DNA of 64,000 nucleotides from Staphylotrichum longicolle. Taxonomy: Eukaryota; Ascomycota; Sordariomycetes; Sordariales; Chaetomiaceae. The position numbers were made by a program, and so were the translations under genes. The stretch is taken from contig JAHCVI010000005.1 of NCBI GenBank assembly GCA_019096155.1, positions 1,994,468 through 2,058,467 of the forward strand, given 5' to 3'. Shown piece after piece: positions 22,680 to 32,753 of the stretch; the first letter of the stretch is position 1, and every line of letters starts with the position of its first letter. Under the pieces are notes generated by a model. It saw only the letters and a program-made list of their open reading frames with translations, was not told where the DNA came from and made no database searches.

Positions 22680-24308
22680 TTAGCGGTCCCTCCTGCCTCT
22701 GTCGCGCTCGCGATTCCTATCCCTATCTCGATCCCGCTCCTGATCCCGATCCCAAGCCCGAGAAGACCCTCCCGTGCGAGTGTCCCTGGCTGCCCTCTTG
22801 TCCTCCTTGAGAGTCCGAGCTTTCTCGAGCGGATCGATGACAACCAGCTCCTCCTCGGCCTTCTTCCGGTAGTTGAGGTCCTTACCCAGCTTATCGGCGA
22901 CGAAGCTCAGTGTGTGAGACATCCAGCCCTCATCATCGCTTTCGTCCTTGGCCTCTTTGTCCCAGGCCTTGCAGCTCTGGCAGTTGGCAATGAAATGCAG
23001 ATCGCAGACTTCTCCTTCTTCGTCCTGTTCCCCGTTTTCTCCGCCCTCGTCCGCGGTTGGCTGCAAGACCTCCTTCTCAGCTGGCGCCCGTTCCAACTTG
23101 GACCGGAAGGCCTTCAGCGAATCCAAGACATCTTGTTCCTCCCTGGCGCTGAGATTGTTGCCTCCGGGTCGTCGTTTCCGGCCACGCACCGACGTCTCTG
23201 GGACCATTAGCTCGAGCGCCGATTTTGGCTTTTCTTTGACCGGTTCTGTGTGGATTGTTCGCTTCATAGATGCCTTGACCGCCGCGATCTCTTCATTGGT
23301 CCGTTCCAAAAGAGACTTTCTCGGGGCTTGTTCGGCCTCAGAGCTGGACTCCTCACTGTCGTATGTCTTGGATGGCGGCGGCTTCTTTACCGGAACTGGT
23401 TCCGGCGCGCTTGGGCTTTTCCGAGCCGCGATCTGGCGTGTTTCTGGAACTGGCGCCTCCTTGTCTCGTGCTTTCGTTTCTTTCTTGACAGACGCTCGGA
23501 CCGGTATGGCTTTCTGAGTGGGCTCCTCGTCCACGTCCATCACAATCCTTGTATCAAACTTGGCCTTTTTGACGACTGGAAGATCCTCGGCGTCGCCTTC
23601 TTCGTCTCCAAAACTCAGTAGTTGCTTGCCCGCTTTCCTCTTCTTCTGCTTCTTCTCTATTGGGGCAGGCTTGGATACCTCGTGGCGCACTTTCCTTTCT
23701 CTCTTCTTCATATCGTCAAAAGGGTTGATGAGGATCTCAATATGGGTGATTTTGATGGGGTATAGCGGGCGCTCAGTGCCTCTGCAACCTCAGCCTCGCC
23801 CATCTTGGCCAAGTTGTAGATGGTGTCACCAGCGACCCGCCCAAACACGGTGTTTTTGTTCGTCAATTCTTCCGTCTTGCCCAAGGTAAAGAAAACTGGC
23901 TCCCATTGGTGTCCGGGATGCCCTCATTTGCCATGCCGAGGAGACGCGGCGGTTGAACTTGAGTCGGGAGTGAAATTCATCCTTGAAGTTCACACCCATT
24001 GGGCCGGCGTTCTGCCCCTTGCGCTGGTCCATCGGCCATGGATCCAGGTCCCCGCTGAACGCGCCGCCATCGTAGATTGACTCTCCACCTTGTCCGGTGC
24101 CTGTGGGATCGCCTCCTTGGAGGATGAAGCCGGGAACGAGGCGATGGAATATGGTGTTGTCGTAGTACCCATCTAGACTGAGCTGCAAAAAGTTGCGGCA
24201 AGTTAGGGGCGTTTGTTTCGCAAATAGCTCGACGGCGATCTCGCCCTGGGTTGTGTGGATGATGGCCGACGCAGTCGGTTGTGGCTCGAGGTTGTAGATG
24301 GAAGACAT
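22680..24308 (-). CDS. CWC27: Spliceosomal cyclophilin CWC27 (three apparent one-base losses)
   Basis: CWC27 is a cyclophilin-like component of the activated spliceosome, partner of CWC22 in recruiting exon-junction factors. The start at 24308 (MSSIYNLEPQPTASAIIHTT) is followed by a full cyclophilin N-half: ELFAKQTPLTCRNFLQL, DGYYDNTIFHRLVPGFILQG, GGDPTGTGQGG and DLDPWPMDQR. The C-terminal half is highly charged and ends with the family block CQSCKAWDKEAKDESDDEGW, EEELVVIDPLEKAR and an Arg/Asp repeat tail. Between them the conserved blocks GLLGMAN, DTNGSQFFFTLG, KNTVFGRVAGDTIYNLA and PIKITHIEILINPFDD are all present but in changing frames. One base seems missing near 23943-23947, 23893-23897 and 23755-23765. 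The three losses sum to a codon, so the downstream frame returns. Corrected length is about 543 residues. The gene is intronless here and divergent from VMA2. Confidence 0.93.
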
Positions 24309-24983
24309 TGTCGGTTTGGGCGGATATGTATTGAGGCAGATACAAATGCCGCGAGGGCAAGCTTAATACGGGTGGGCGACTGGCATGAGCTTACTGTCGC
24401 GGAGCGCAGGCGGGAACCGAAGTGCGACGACACTGGATGGTGAAGCCGAGCAAGGAAACCAGGGGAGCTTGGAGGAGCTTCCAGCCTTGTCGTTTCTTGC
24501 CTGCCGGCAGCACTAAAACGCAAAGCCACAGTTGGAGAATGGGATGTGGGGTAAGCCGTGGCGCACAGAGCCATCGACCTTCAGGGTTTGGAGCAGGCGC
24601 TCGGCGGAATCCTAATCTGTCTTGCTGGAAGAACAGAAGAGAGCTCTTTGCTGTAACATGTTCTTGCCTCTCATAAGCTACGCAGGTCATCCTGAATACA
24701 TATTGTCCCACGCCGCATCTGTGCCTTCGTTGGTTTGGGAGCTGTGGCGGTGCCGTCGCGGGATTAAGGCGGGGCTCAGCAGGGGGCCTTGGCCTTGGTC
24801 GGTGTCGTCAAGCTCGGGAGCTTGCGACACCATCTCGCCAAAGCTCTCCCATCACCCGACGACGACGTCCCTTCTGCAATCCACCCCAAACGCCCCGCCC
24901 CTCTTCTCGACTAGTCCGGCATTCGGTCCTCCACTGATTCTTTCTTCCGATACCTCCGAACGAGACCAGATTAGCCATTCGCG
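24309..24983. promoter_or_regulatory. Bidirectional promoter region CWC27 / VMA2
   Basis: The 675 bp between the two divergent start codons must contain both promoters and both 5' leaders. No clear TATA box; pyrimidine-rich DNA precedes the VMA2 start. Confidence 0.55.
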
Positions 24984-26779
24984 ATGGGCGACCCGCGGGA
25001 TCCGTCATCTTACCGGGTGACGCCTAGGATCACCTACAACACCGTTGGCGGTGTCAACGGGCCCCTCGTCATCCTCGACAATGTTGGCCTTTCCATTCCA
25101 CCTCCCTGGGTCCACCATATCTAATTGCCTCCCCAGGTCAAATACCCGCGATACAACGAGATCGTCACTCTCACGCTGCCTGATGGAACTCAGCGCTCCG
25201 GCCAGGTCCTCGAGGCTCGAGGTAGGCGGCTTGGGATTGCTGGTTTCTGGCACATGAGCGGCTGACAGTTTTTCAGGAAACAGGGCGATTGTCCAGGTCT
25301 TTGAGGGCACTTCGGGGGTTGATGTGAAGAAGGTGAGGCGCACCCTGGCGCCATCTCGCAGGACACACAACTGATATGGAGAAGACTCGGGTCGAATTCA
25401 CAGGAGAGAGCTTGAAGCTTGGTGTCTCGGAAGACATGCTTGGGCGCATCTTCGATGGCTCGGGACGTGCGATCGACAAGGGTCCTAAGGTGCTGGCCGA
25501 AGAGTACTTGGATATCAACGGCAGCCCCATCAACCCCTACTCGCGGGTATGCAACTCCTCGCACTATACATTAGTGGATCGAGGTTGACACAGCACTAGG
25601 TTTATCCCGAGGAAATGATCTCGACCGGTATCTCGGCCATCGATACCATGAACTCGATCGCCCGCGGCCAAAAGATCCCCATTTTCTCCGCCTCCGGTCT
25701 GCCGCACAACGAGATCGCTGCGCAAATTTGCCGACAGGCGAGCTTGGTCCAGCGCGAGGGTGTTACGAACAAGGGTGTCCACGACGGCCACGAGGAGAAC
25801 TTCTCAATTGTGTTTGCTGCCATGGGTGTCAACTTGGAGACCGCCGCTTTCTTCACTCGCGACTTTGAGGAGAATGGCAGCTTGGAGCGCACCACGCTAT
25901 TCCTCAACCTTGCTAACGACCCGACGTACGTGCTTGTTTTGATTACCTTTGTCCTGCTCTTGCTGACCAGTCAACAGCATCGAGCGCATCATCACACCCG
26001 CCTTGCCCTCACCACCCGAATACTACGCCTACCAGCTCGAGAAGCACGTCCTGGTCATTCTTACCGATCTTTCTTCGTACTGTGATGCTCTCCGTGAGGT
26101 CTCGTCGGCCCGCGAAGAAGTTCCGGTCGTCGCGGTTTCCCCGGTTACATGTACACGGATCTGTCGACCATCTACGAACGTGCCGGCCGTGTCGAGGGCC
26201 GGAACGGCTCCATCACGCAGATCCGATTCTCCCATGCCCAACGACGACATCACACATCCTATCCCGGATCTGACGGGCTACATCACCGAGGGACAGATCT
26301 TCGTCGATCGTGGCCTGTACAACCGTGGCATCTACCCCCCCATCAATGTGCTGCCGTCGCTGTCGCGTCTCATGAAGTCTGCCATCGGCGAGGGTATGAC
26401 GCGCAAGGACCACGGTGATGTGTCGAACCAGCTGTATGCCAAGTACGCCATCGGCCGTGACGCGGCGGCCATGAAGGCTGTCGTCGGCGAGGAAGCGCTC
26501 TCTGCCGAAGACAAACTCTCGCTCGAGTTCCTCGACAAGTTCGAGCGCACCTTCATCAACCAGAGCCCGTACGAGTCGCGGACCATCTTCGAGTCGCTCG
26601 ATCTGGCTTGGAGCCTGCTGCGCATCTTCCGCAAGGACATGCTCAACCGTATTCCCGCCAAGATTCTCAGCGAGTACTATGCGAGGTCATCTGCGGACCG
26701 GAAGGGCAAGGGGAAGGCGACGACCAAGGACACTAGGGACACGGCAGCTCCAGAGGAGGAGAACTTGATCGATGCATGA
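24984..26779 (+). CDS. VMA2: V-type proton ATPase subunit B (several frame breaks in the last exon)
   Basis: Non-catalytic nucleotide-binding B subunit of the V1 sector of the vacuolar proton pump. Six exons can be placed: 24984-25082, 25137-25221, 25277-25332, 25385-25546, 25600-25925 and 25978-26779. The start MGDPRDPSSYR leads into RITYNTVGGVNGPLVILDN. Diagnostic B-subunit blocks follow: GRIFDGSGRAIDKGP, YPEEMISTGISAIDTMNSIA, FSASGLPHNEIAAQICRQA, YCDALREVSSAREEVP and GQIFVDRGLYNRGIYPPINV. Exons 1-5 are clean. In exon 6, RLALTTAEYY is distorted at about 25998-26014. The block that should read GRRGFPGYMYTD through QIPILTM is out of frame from about 26124 to 26233. Losses of one, two, one and two bases, each pair summing to three, explain this. 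Corrected length is about 511 residues, normal for the family. The gene is essential for vacuole acidification, so decay is unlikely and sequence error likely. Confidence 0.95.
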
Positions 26780-28097
26780 GCGAGTGGAAAGGGGAGGCTG
26801 GGGATGGAGCAAGCGATGCATATAATACGCGCGGGCTCATACTGTACTGGGCGAGTTGCATGTGAATGCTATGTCGGGGTTGCGTTTGGCGGGATTGCAG
26901 TTTGGAATTCTACTAACTTGAGCTCAGTCCTTGGGTAAACTTGGACATTGTTTTGCCCGGTGGTTTGTCATTGGAGCGCGTGTGCGGCTTCCGGTCCGTC
27001 TGTGCAGTGCAACGTCATTGAGCTCGCGTAACATGTATATACCGTTGCATCCATGGCTCCCTTGGCCTAAGGACGGTGGACGGCTCACAGAGACGGTAGG
27101 TGACCTAGAAACATCTCGCTCTGTCTCGAGGTCGTGGTGAGTGCACCCAACTGCGGTGTCACCCCAAGGAAAAGGCACGTAGGATTGTCCTTGTAGACGC
27201 TGCGGTTATTGGCTTTCTGTGTCACAGGAAAGAACTCATCTACTTGCGCAGTTACACTCTTTTCCTTGCGTCGGGATTCCTATGTTCGGCCAGACATCGA
27301 CAGACGGCGGCAGGAAGAAGCGATCTTGGCGTTCATTCAAGCTTTATTGCAGGGTAGACAGGGGTTCTTGTGGAGTTTCTCCGCATGGGAGACCGCGAAC
27401 CGAAGCCACAACCGCACCAATCGCGGTTTAGCGTCTTCTTTCTGCCTGGGACTCCAAGTCCAGAACCAAGATCCAAAACAGTCAATCTCCATGGCTCAGG
27501 AAACCACCTGGGAGAGGGACCACATATGAGCCTGTGAACTATGCTGAGAACTACCGTTGGCATGGCACCCTAGGGTGAGTTTGATCCCGCGAACCCGGAT
27601 GCAGGCAAGCATCATCTGAACAAGGACTGCCTTCAATTGGCCTCGCAGTGTCACACGGTCGCCTGCATACATTGAGTGACAGCAGACTCACCTGCAACCC
27701 CTCGCGACAGTTGACTCTCCAACTTCCTCTTTCGGGGGTTAGGTGAGGGATCTGCACAGGTGGGCCACTTACTCGGAAGCCCGGGACTGCTGCATTGGGG
27801 AACGGGGAACACCGGTTCTCCTCACTCTGGGTGTCCGGGACTTTGATTCACCATCCGGGCAGCTTGCGGAAGTGGAATGAAGAGCTCCTCGAGCTCCGTT
27901 TATCCAGCCGCACTGTCACATTTACCGTCACGCTTCCATCTGATCAACTGCGAGTGCCCGGGTTGAACTCATGCCCGCTCCAGCGGTGCATATAAAGCCC
28001 ACCTTCCCACGGCTTTTCCGCCGATACCACCAACCTCCAACTCTCTCGCCCTTGCTGTGTGCTCTGGCCTTCCCGCCCAGCGATTGACAGCTACAAA
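26780..28097. other. 1.3-kb intergenic region
   Basis: 3' flank of VMA2 and promoter of the aldose 1-epimerase. No supportable gene; a TATA box is annotated at 27991. Confidence 0.5.
27991..27997 (+). promoter_or_regulatory. TATA box of the aldose 1-epimerase gene
   Basis: TATAAAG, 107 bp upstream of the ATG at 28098, followed by a pyrimidine-rich leader. Distance and context suit a fungal core promoter of an inducible, secreted enzyme. Confidence 0.6.
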
Positions 28098-29366
28098 ATG
28101 CACCTCCCTCCCCTGTCTCTCGCCGCGGCCTGGCTTGTTCTTGGAGCCCTGGCTCAGACTTCCTCCTCAGGTACCAATGCCCTCAGCCCGGATTCCAATG
28201 GCAAATATTGGATTTATGGTGAAGGTATTGCTGCCGCCTTCATTCCTTACGGAGCGTCCATCTCGGACCTGATCATCCAGGACAAGCACGGTATCCAGCG
28301 AGACATTGTCATGGGATTCGACAATGCCAGCTACTATGCTGTTGACAAGGTGCACCCGCACCTCGGCGGCGTACCAGGACGCTACGCCAACCGGATCAAA
28401 AACAGCACCTTCCAGCTCGATGGGCAAGAGTACCGCGTCTCGGCCAACGAGAACCCCACCAAGGATCACCCGAGGGGCCTCAACACTCTTCATGGCGGGT
28501 TGGAGGGCTGGGACTGGCGGAATTTTGACGTTGTGGCGCACACCAACAACAGCATCACCTTCTCCATTGTCGATCCCGATGGCAAGGAAGGCTTTCCCGG
28601 AGACGTCATCTCGTACGTTACCTACACGATGGGCAATCTGACCTGGGACGCCAAGATGATAGCCATCGCGACCACCAAGAAGACACCCATCATGCTCAGC
28701 AGCCACACGTACTGGAACCTGGATGGCTTTGCCAACAACGAAACAAACACCGTGTTCAACCACACGTTCCATCTGCCGTACGGCGGCCAGCGCGTGGCGG
28801 TGGACAACATCCTGATTCCGACGGGCGACATTGTGGCCAACTCCAAGGACTCCGTCAACGACTTCTGGAGCGCGCCCAAGCAGATCGGCCACAGCTTCAA
28901 TGACTCCGAGATTCACGGCAACTGCGGCTTCAACTGCACCGGTTACGGTACTTAAACCCCCCTTCTTCCCCTCTCCATACACTCACTAACCTCGTGCTCT
29001 GCAGACAACTGCTGGCTCGTCAACCGCGACGGCCCCTACAACTGGCGCGCGGACGGCGGCTATGTCGCCAGCCTCTCCTCGGCCTGGTCCGGCATCCGGC
29101 TCGACATCTACTCGGACCAGGAGGCCTTCCAAATGTACTCGTGCAACGGCCAGAACGGGTCGTTCCCGCTCAAGACGACGCAGGGGCTGCACGACAACGC
29201 CGCATTCCCCCGGACCGTCCCCAAGTACGGCTGCGTCGTGCTCGAGGTGCAGGACTGGATCGACGGCATCAACCACCCGGAGTGGGGGCGCGCGGCGAGG
29301 CAGATCATCGAGCCGGGCGGCGATCCGTACGTGTTGCAGGTTAGCCATCGGTTTACGGTCGGGTGA
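28098..29366 (+). CDS. Secreted aldose 1-epimerase (galactose mutarotase family)
   Basis: Interconverts alpha and beta anomers of hexoses such as galactose and glucose. Exon 1 is 28098-28947 and exon 2 is 29005-29366, joined in frame to give about 403 residues. Residues 1-20 (MHLPPLSLAAAWLVLGALAQ) form a typical signal peptide, so the enzyme is probably extracellular or secretory. Family blocks are in order: IPYGASISDLIIQD, GGVPGRYANRI with the substrate-binding Arg, NTLHGG with a catalytic-site His, LSSHTYWNLDG with the second His, and VLEVQDWIDGINHPEW near the expected catalytic Glu. Several N-glycosylation sequons (for example NNS, NST, NHT) and Cys residues near the exon junction support a secreted protein. 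No frame break. It stands alone, not in a recognisable sugar cluster. Confidence 0.93.
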
Positions 29367-30141
29367 TGGGGTGGATTTTATTGGGGGGGACGGAGTCTTG
29401 GTGCGAAAGGTAGCCTGGCGTTTCGGATGGAGAAATGGACTATGCCGTAAAACATCAGTTTGGGGGTATGTTTGTTGATGACTTGACTTGGGCTTGGATG
29501 GAGTGTTCAATATTGGATTTTGTAAAATCTAATAGCGATATTGGGGATATATCGCATGTCATTAAGTATCCAGTAAACAGAAGCTTAAGACAGTCGAGAG
29601 AAGGCAGGGTGGGACGAGTAAACTCGGATTTGCCCTCTCATAATTCTTCTCTCCACCGTCAAACTGCACCCTTCTCCTCTTCTAATCGCGGCACTTTATC
29701 TATCCAGAATGTGTTCACTTGATTATATCAGGTACCTAGAAACTCCCTTGCTTCTGATCCATCAAGAAGGATCTTTAATGGGAAGAAGGCGTGAGCACGA
29801 CTCCAGGATATGCAGCAAGCGGGGCAATCCCCATAGCCGAGCACGCTGAACATCTCGATCAACTTCTCATGTTAACCTTCACACTTCAAGACATCGAACT
29901 CACAACTAAATCCTCAAACCACCAAAACTTTCAAAATCCTGAAAACCATAATCTTCTCTCCAAATCTCGAAAGTCCCACCCTCAAACTACACCGTGGGGA
30001 GAGACACGCCCACCGCCTAAGCGCTCTCAGCTCTCTTCACCCCAACTCATACAACCCATCCCGTCACCACGCGCTCCCGCCAAACCCACCTCTCAAAACA
30101 TCACGACCAAACCCGCCAGGTCAGAGCACCAGCAAACAAAA
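29367..30141. other. Intergenic region upstream of CTF8
   Basis: 3' flank of the epimerase and 5' region of CTF8. An AT-rich stretch with direct TATTGG units lies at about 29500-29560. No gene seen. Confidence 0.5.
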
Positions 30142-30615
30142 ATGCCCTCCATCGTCTACCGCCCCACACCCACACCCTCCTCCCCACACCCACAAACCCC
30201 TCCCCGGCTGCTGCAAACCCCGCTAGGCCACGCCCTCCTCGAACTGCAAGGCACAATCAACCTGCCGCCTTTCCCGCCAGACACCGCGCCGGGTGGGCCG
30301 GGCATCCCCATCGGCCGCCTGCATTTCCCCGACTTCGACGCCGCGCCGACGCCGCCGCGACGGCAGCAGGGAAGGCGCGTGGATGAGGAAGGTGTGGATG
30401 TTCGTCGGGGAGCACCAGCGGCTGCAGGGGGAGGTGAAGAAGCTGCCGCGGGCGGTGGCGTCTTGAGGAGGAAGGGGGGGAGTAAAGGGGAGGAGGGTGG
30501 GGAAGAAGGGGAGGGGGAGGGCGACGGGGAAGGGGAGCTGGAGGTGGTTGAGATTGTCAAGTATAAGCTTGTGTTTTCGTCGAGGCCGGAGCCGGTTGGG
30601 GGTGGGGATTTGTAA
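30142..30615 (+). CDS. CTF8: Chromosome transmission fidelity protein 8 (two opposite frame breaks)
   Basis: Ctf8 joins Ctf18 and Dcc1 in the alternative clamp loader that acts on PCNA in sister-chromatid cohesion and replication-fork signalling. The start MPSIVYRPTPTPSS at 30142 leads to the family N-block TPLGHALLELQGTINLP and then IGRLHFPDFD. The middle block, WMRKVWMFVGEHQRLQGEV followed by KKLPRAVA, matches the yeast GKKQRLLGKV region but lies in the neighbouring frame, about 30379-30460. The last block, ELEVVEIVKYKLVFSSRPEP, is back in the first frame and ends at the stop 30613-30615. So a +1 (or -2) change near 30360-30378 and a -1 change near 30460-30466 compensate each other. Read straight through, the frame is open, and automatic gene callers would keep a wrong middle. 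Length is about 157 residues, in the family range. It converges on DPH1, 221 bp away. Confidence 0.88.
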   Translation: MPSIVYRPTPTPSSPHPQTPPRLLQTPLGHALLELQGTINLPPFPPDTAPGGPGIPIGRLHFPDFDAAPTPPRRQQGRRVDEEGVDVRRGAPAAAGGGEEAAAGGGVLRRKGGSKGEEGGEEGEGEGDGEGELEVVEIVKYKLVFSSRPEPVGGGDL

Positions 30616-30836
30616 CTTGTAAGTGGAGGTGGGTTGGGGGAATGGAGGGGAGGCTGCGAAGGGGAAGATTTGGGGCAGAGCCATAGGGCGGCCGGTCATT
30701 GGCTTGGGGGGAGGAAAGGATACGATGCGGGTATGGTAGATGGATGGACTGGTGCTTGTGTTCACGGTGAGACACGGGGCAAATGTGGCATATCACTCAG
30801 GTACGGTGCAGAGGGTCGTTGGACGAGGTGTATTTA

Positions 30837-32222
30837 CTAGCTGGCAGCAACGGGCTTCGTTCTCCCAAGCCCTTCTTTGCCGTAGTAATTCATCGGATAC
30901 GGCCCCTTGCCCCAGTCCTCCTTCTCCTCCAGCGCAATCAACGCCTCGTAGGGTGTCAGCAGCGGCCGCGGGAACGCATACCCCCAGTCGATACTCAGCC
31001 GCGGGCACGCCACTTGCACCCAACACTCGACGTCGCTCATCATGGCCAGCTTGCCGGGAAAGATCTCGCTCAGCAGCAGGTTCACAAACGGAATCCCCAT
31101 CTGCTTGAGCTTGGTCTCAATGAGCGCCATCGTATGGGGATTCCCTTGCCGCCCGAGCGACCCGAGAATGAGCCCCCATTTCTTGGCCTTCTTGGCCGTT
31201 CGGATCGCGTCGCGACGCAGATCCTGCATCTCGTCGTGGCCGTACGTCTCGTGCGTCAGCTTGCGTGAGTACGGGTCGTACCGGTATGCTGGGATGTCAG
31301 GGTTGTGGATCATGATGCTTTCGAGGTGGAAGCGGCCATCGCCCAGGTACAGAATCAAGTCCACGGGGCTGTCGGTGTACGTGGAGAGGTTGGGAGATGT
31401 ACACCCGAGAATTTCCCCCTTCGACAGTGGCGCGATCTGTGGCACGATCACCTTGAAGCCGGCCTTTTCTAGCGTCGACCGCACGCCGTGGATTGTGCCG
31501 TTGAACTGGATCGTCCCCACGAGGGCGATGGTCTTTCCGGGGGAAAAGTTCCGTTCCAAAGTGGCGAGCAGGTGGGAGGTGTCGATGCTGATGTCGACAA
31601 ACACATAGAGCGTCTTGATCTTGGTCACATCCACCGGGATGAGGCAGCTGTGGGCATAGTGGACCAGCAGGTCGCATCCCATGGCTCGTGCTGTATAGTC
31701 GTCGATGCAACACGCCCCGTACGTGACGTCGCCCATGATTAGGGTCTCGATGCCCGGACAGAACTGGGTGAGGATGTCGGAGATGGTGGTGGCGAACAGC
31801 AAGAGGCCCTCGGGCATTTGCAAGGCCACCCGTTTGGCCCCGAGCGTCCGGATGCGGTGGATGGTCTTGGGTATTTCAAAGGAGTAGTTTGCCGGGAGGA
31901 GGGTCAGTGCCTCCTTCAACGCCTCGTCGTTGAGGATCTCAGGAGGCACTTGATTGAGCAACCTTGGTGCCCTCCTGGGCTGGGCAACTGTGATGGTATT
32001 AGCCCTCGCCCGTCATGTATGCCTGTTTGCCACAACTCCAGTACCTTGGATGGCCCCGCTGTCCTCGATTGACGCAGTCCCTGAGCTAGACCTTGCTGCC
32101 TCGGCCGCCGCTCGCCTCCCCACGAAGCGCTTCTTGGGCTGTTTTACGGCATTTTCGAGGATCTGTTTCTCCTCGATCTCGGCAGCGATGCCCAAGTCCA
32201 CCAAGACTCGGTCGTCTTCCAT
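30837..32222 (-). CDS. DPH1: Diphthamide biosynthesis protein 1 (radical SAM-like, Fe-S)
   Basis: Dph1 with Dph2 transfers the 3-amino-3-carboxypropyl group from S-adenosylmethionine to the target histidine of eEF2, the first step of diphthamide synthesis in the cytosol. Exon 1 is 32045-32222 (MEDDRVLVDLGIAAEIEEKQ) and exon 2 is 30837-31987. The 57-nt intron joins in frame only with the acceptor at 31988-31989, giving GAIQVAQPRRAPRLLNQVPP. The protein is about 442 residues. The three cysteines expected to hold the unusual 4Fe-4S cluster are present in DVTYGACCIDDY (about C152), EILGCTSPNL (about C255) and QVACPRLSIDWG. Other family blocks are RVALQMPEGLL, VHYAHSCLIPVD, YLGDGRFHLES and YRYDPYSRKLTHE. 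No frame break. It is divergent from RPS6. Confidence 0.96.
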
Positions 32223-32753
32223 GATGCTCAGAATAGTGGGCTTGATATCCAACCTCTTGTGACTTTTCCGAATGAGACAGTGCCGAGGAATGAGTCGTCC
32301 CTCTTCAGAATCTCTTGGGCGCTTCAGTTGCCCCTCAACACTTCGCTTGACAGAAGCAGAAACGAGGCTGTTGAAAAGAAAGGCGTGTTCACCGAAGTGA
32401 TAGTAAAATATCTCATTCACTTCGATTTGATTGAAGCGAACGCACCGTCAAAAAAGCATTGAGTGCCCTTCTTCCCAATCTCTGCTGGTTGCTCGTGATG
32501 CCCCTCTATCGACCCCTCTATCAACGCTCCCAGCAATGTCTTGGCACAAAATTTCAGGACCCACAAGCGCGAGGCTCGGCGGAGAAGCCCCCTGTCAACT
32601 AATAGTGGATCTGCTAAAAATCTTGTCCAATCAGAGAGTGCAGAAATTGTGCCCTAAATTCTTCCTGAGCTGGGTGCACACAAAACCTTCGCTTCGATTT
32701 CTCCAGACTCTGTCCGCATCATCGACGACGGCCGTTCAGCAAATACCGCCAAC
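32223..32753. promoter_or_regulatory. Bidirectional promoter region DPH1 / RPS6
   Basis: 531 bp separate the DPH1 and RPS6 start codons, so both promoters and leaders share it. Both products serve translation, which suggests joint control, but no shared motif is identified. Confidence 0.55.

Noticed and set aside
24984..26779. VMA2 as a pseudogene
   Set aside because: Exons 1-5 and most of exon 6 are perfectly conserved with intact splice sites, and each frame break is undone within about 110 bp; error is more likely than decay.
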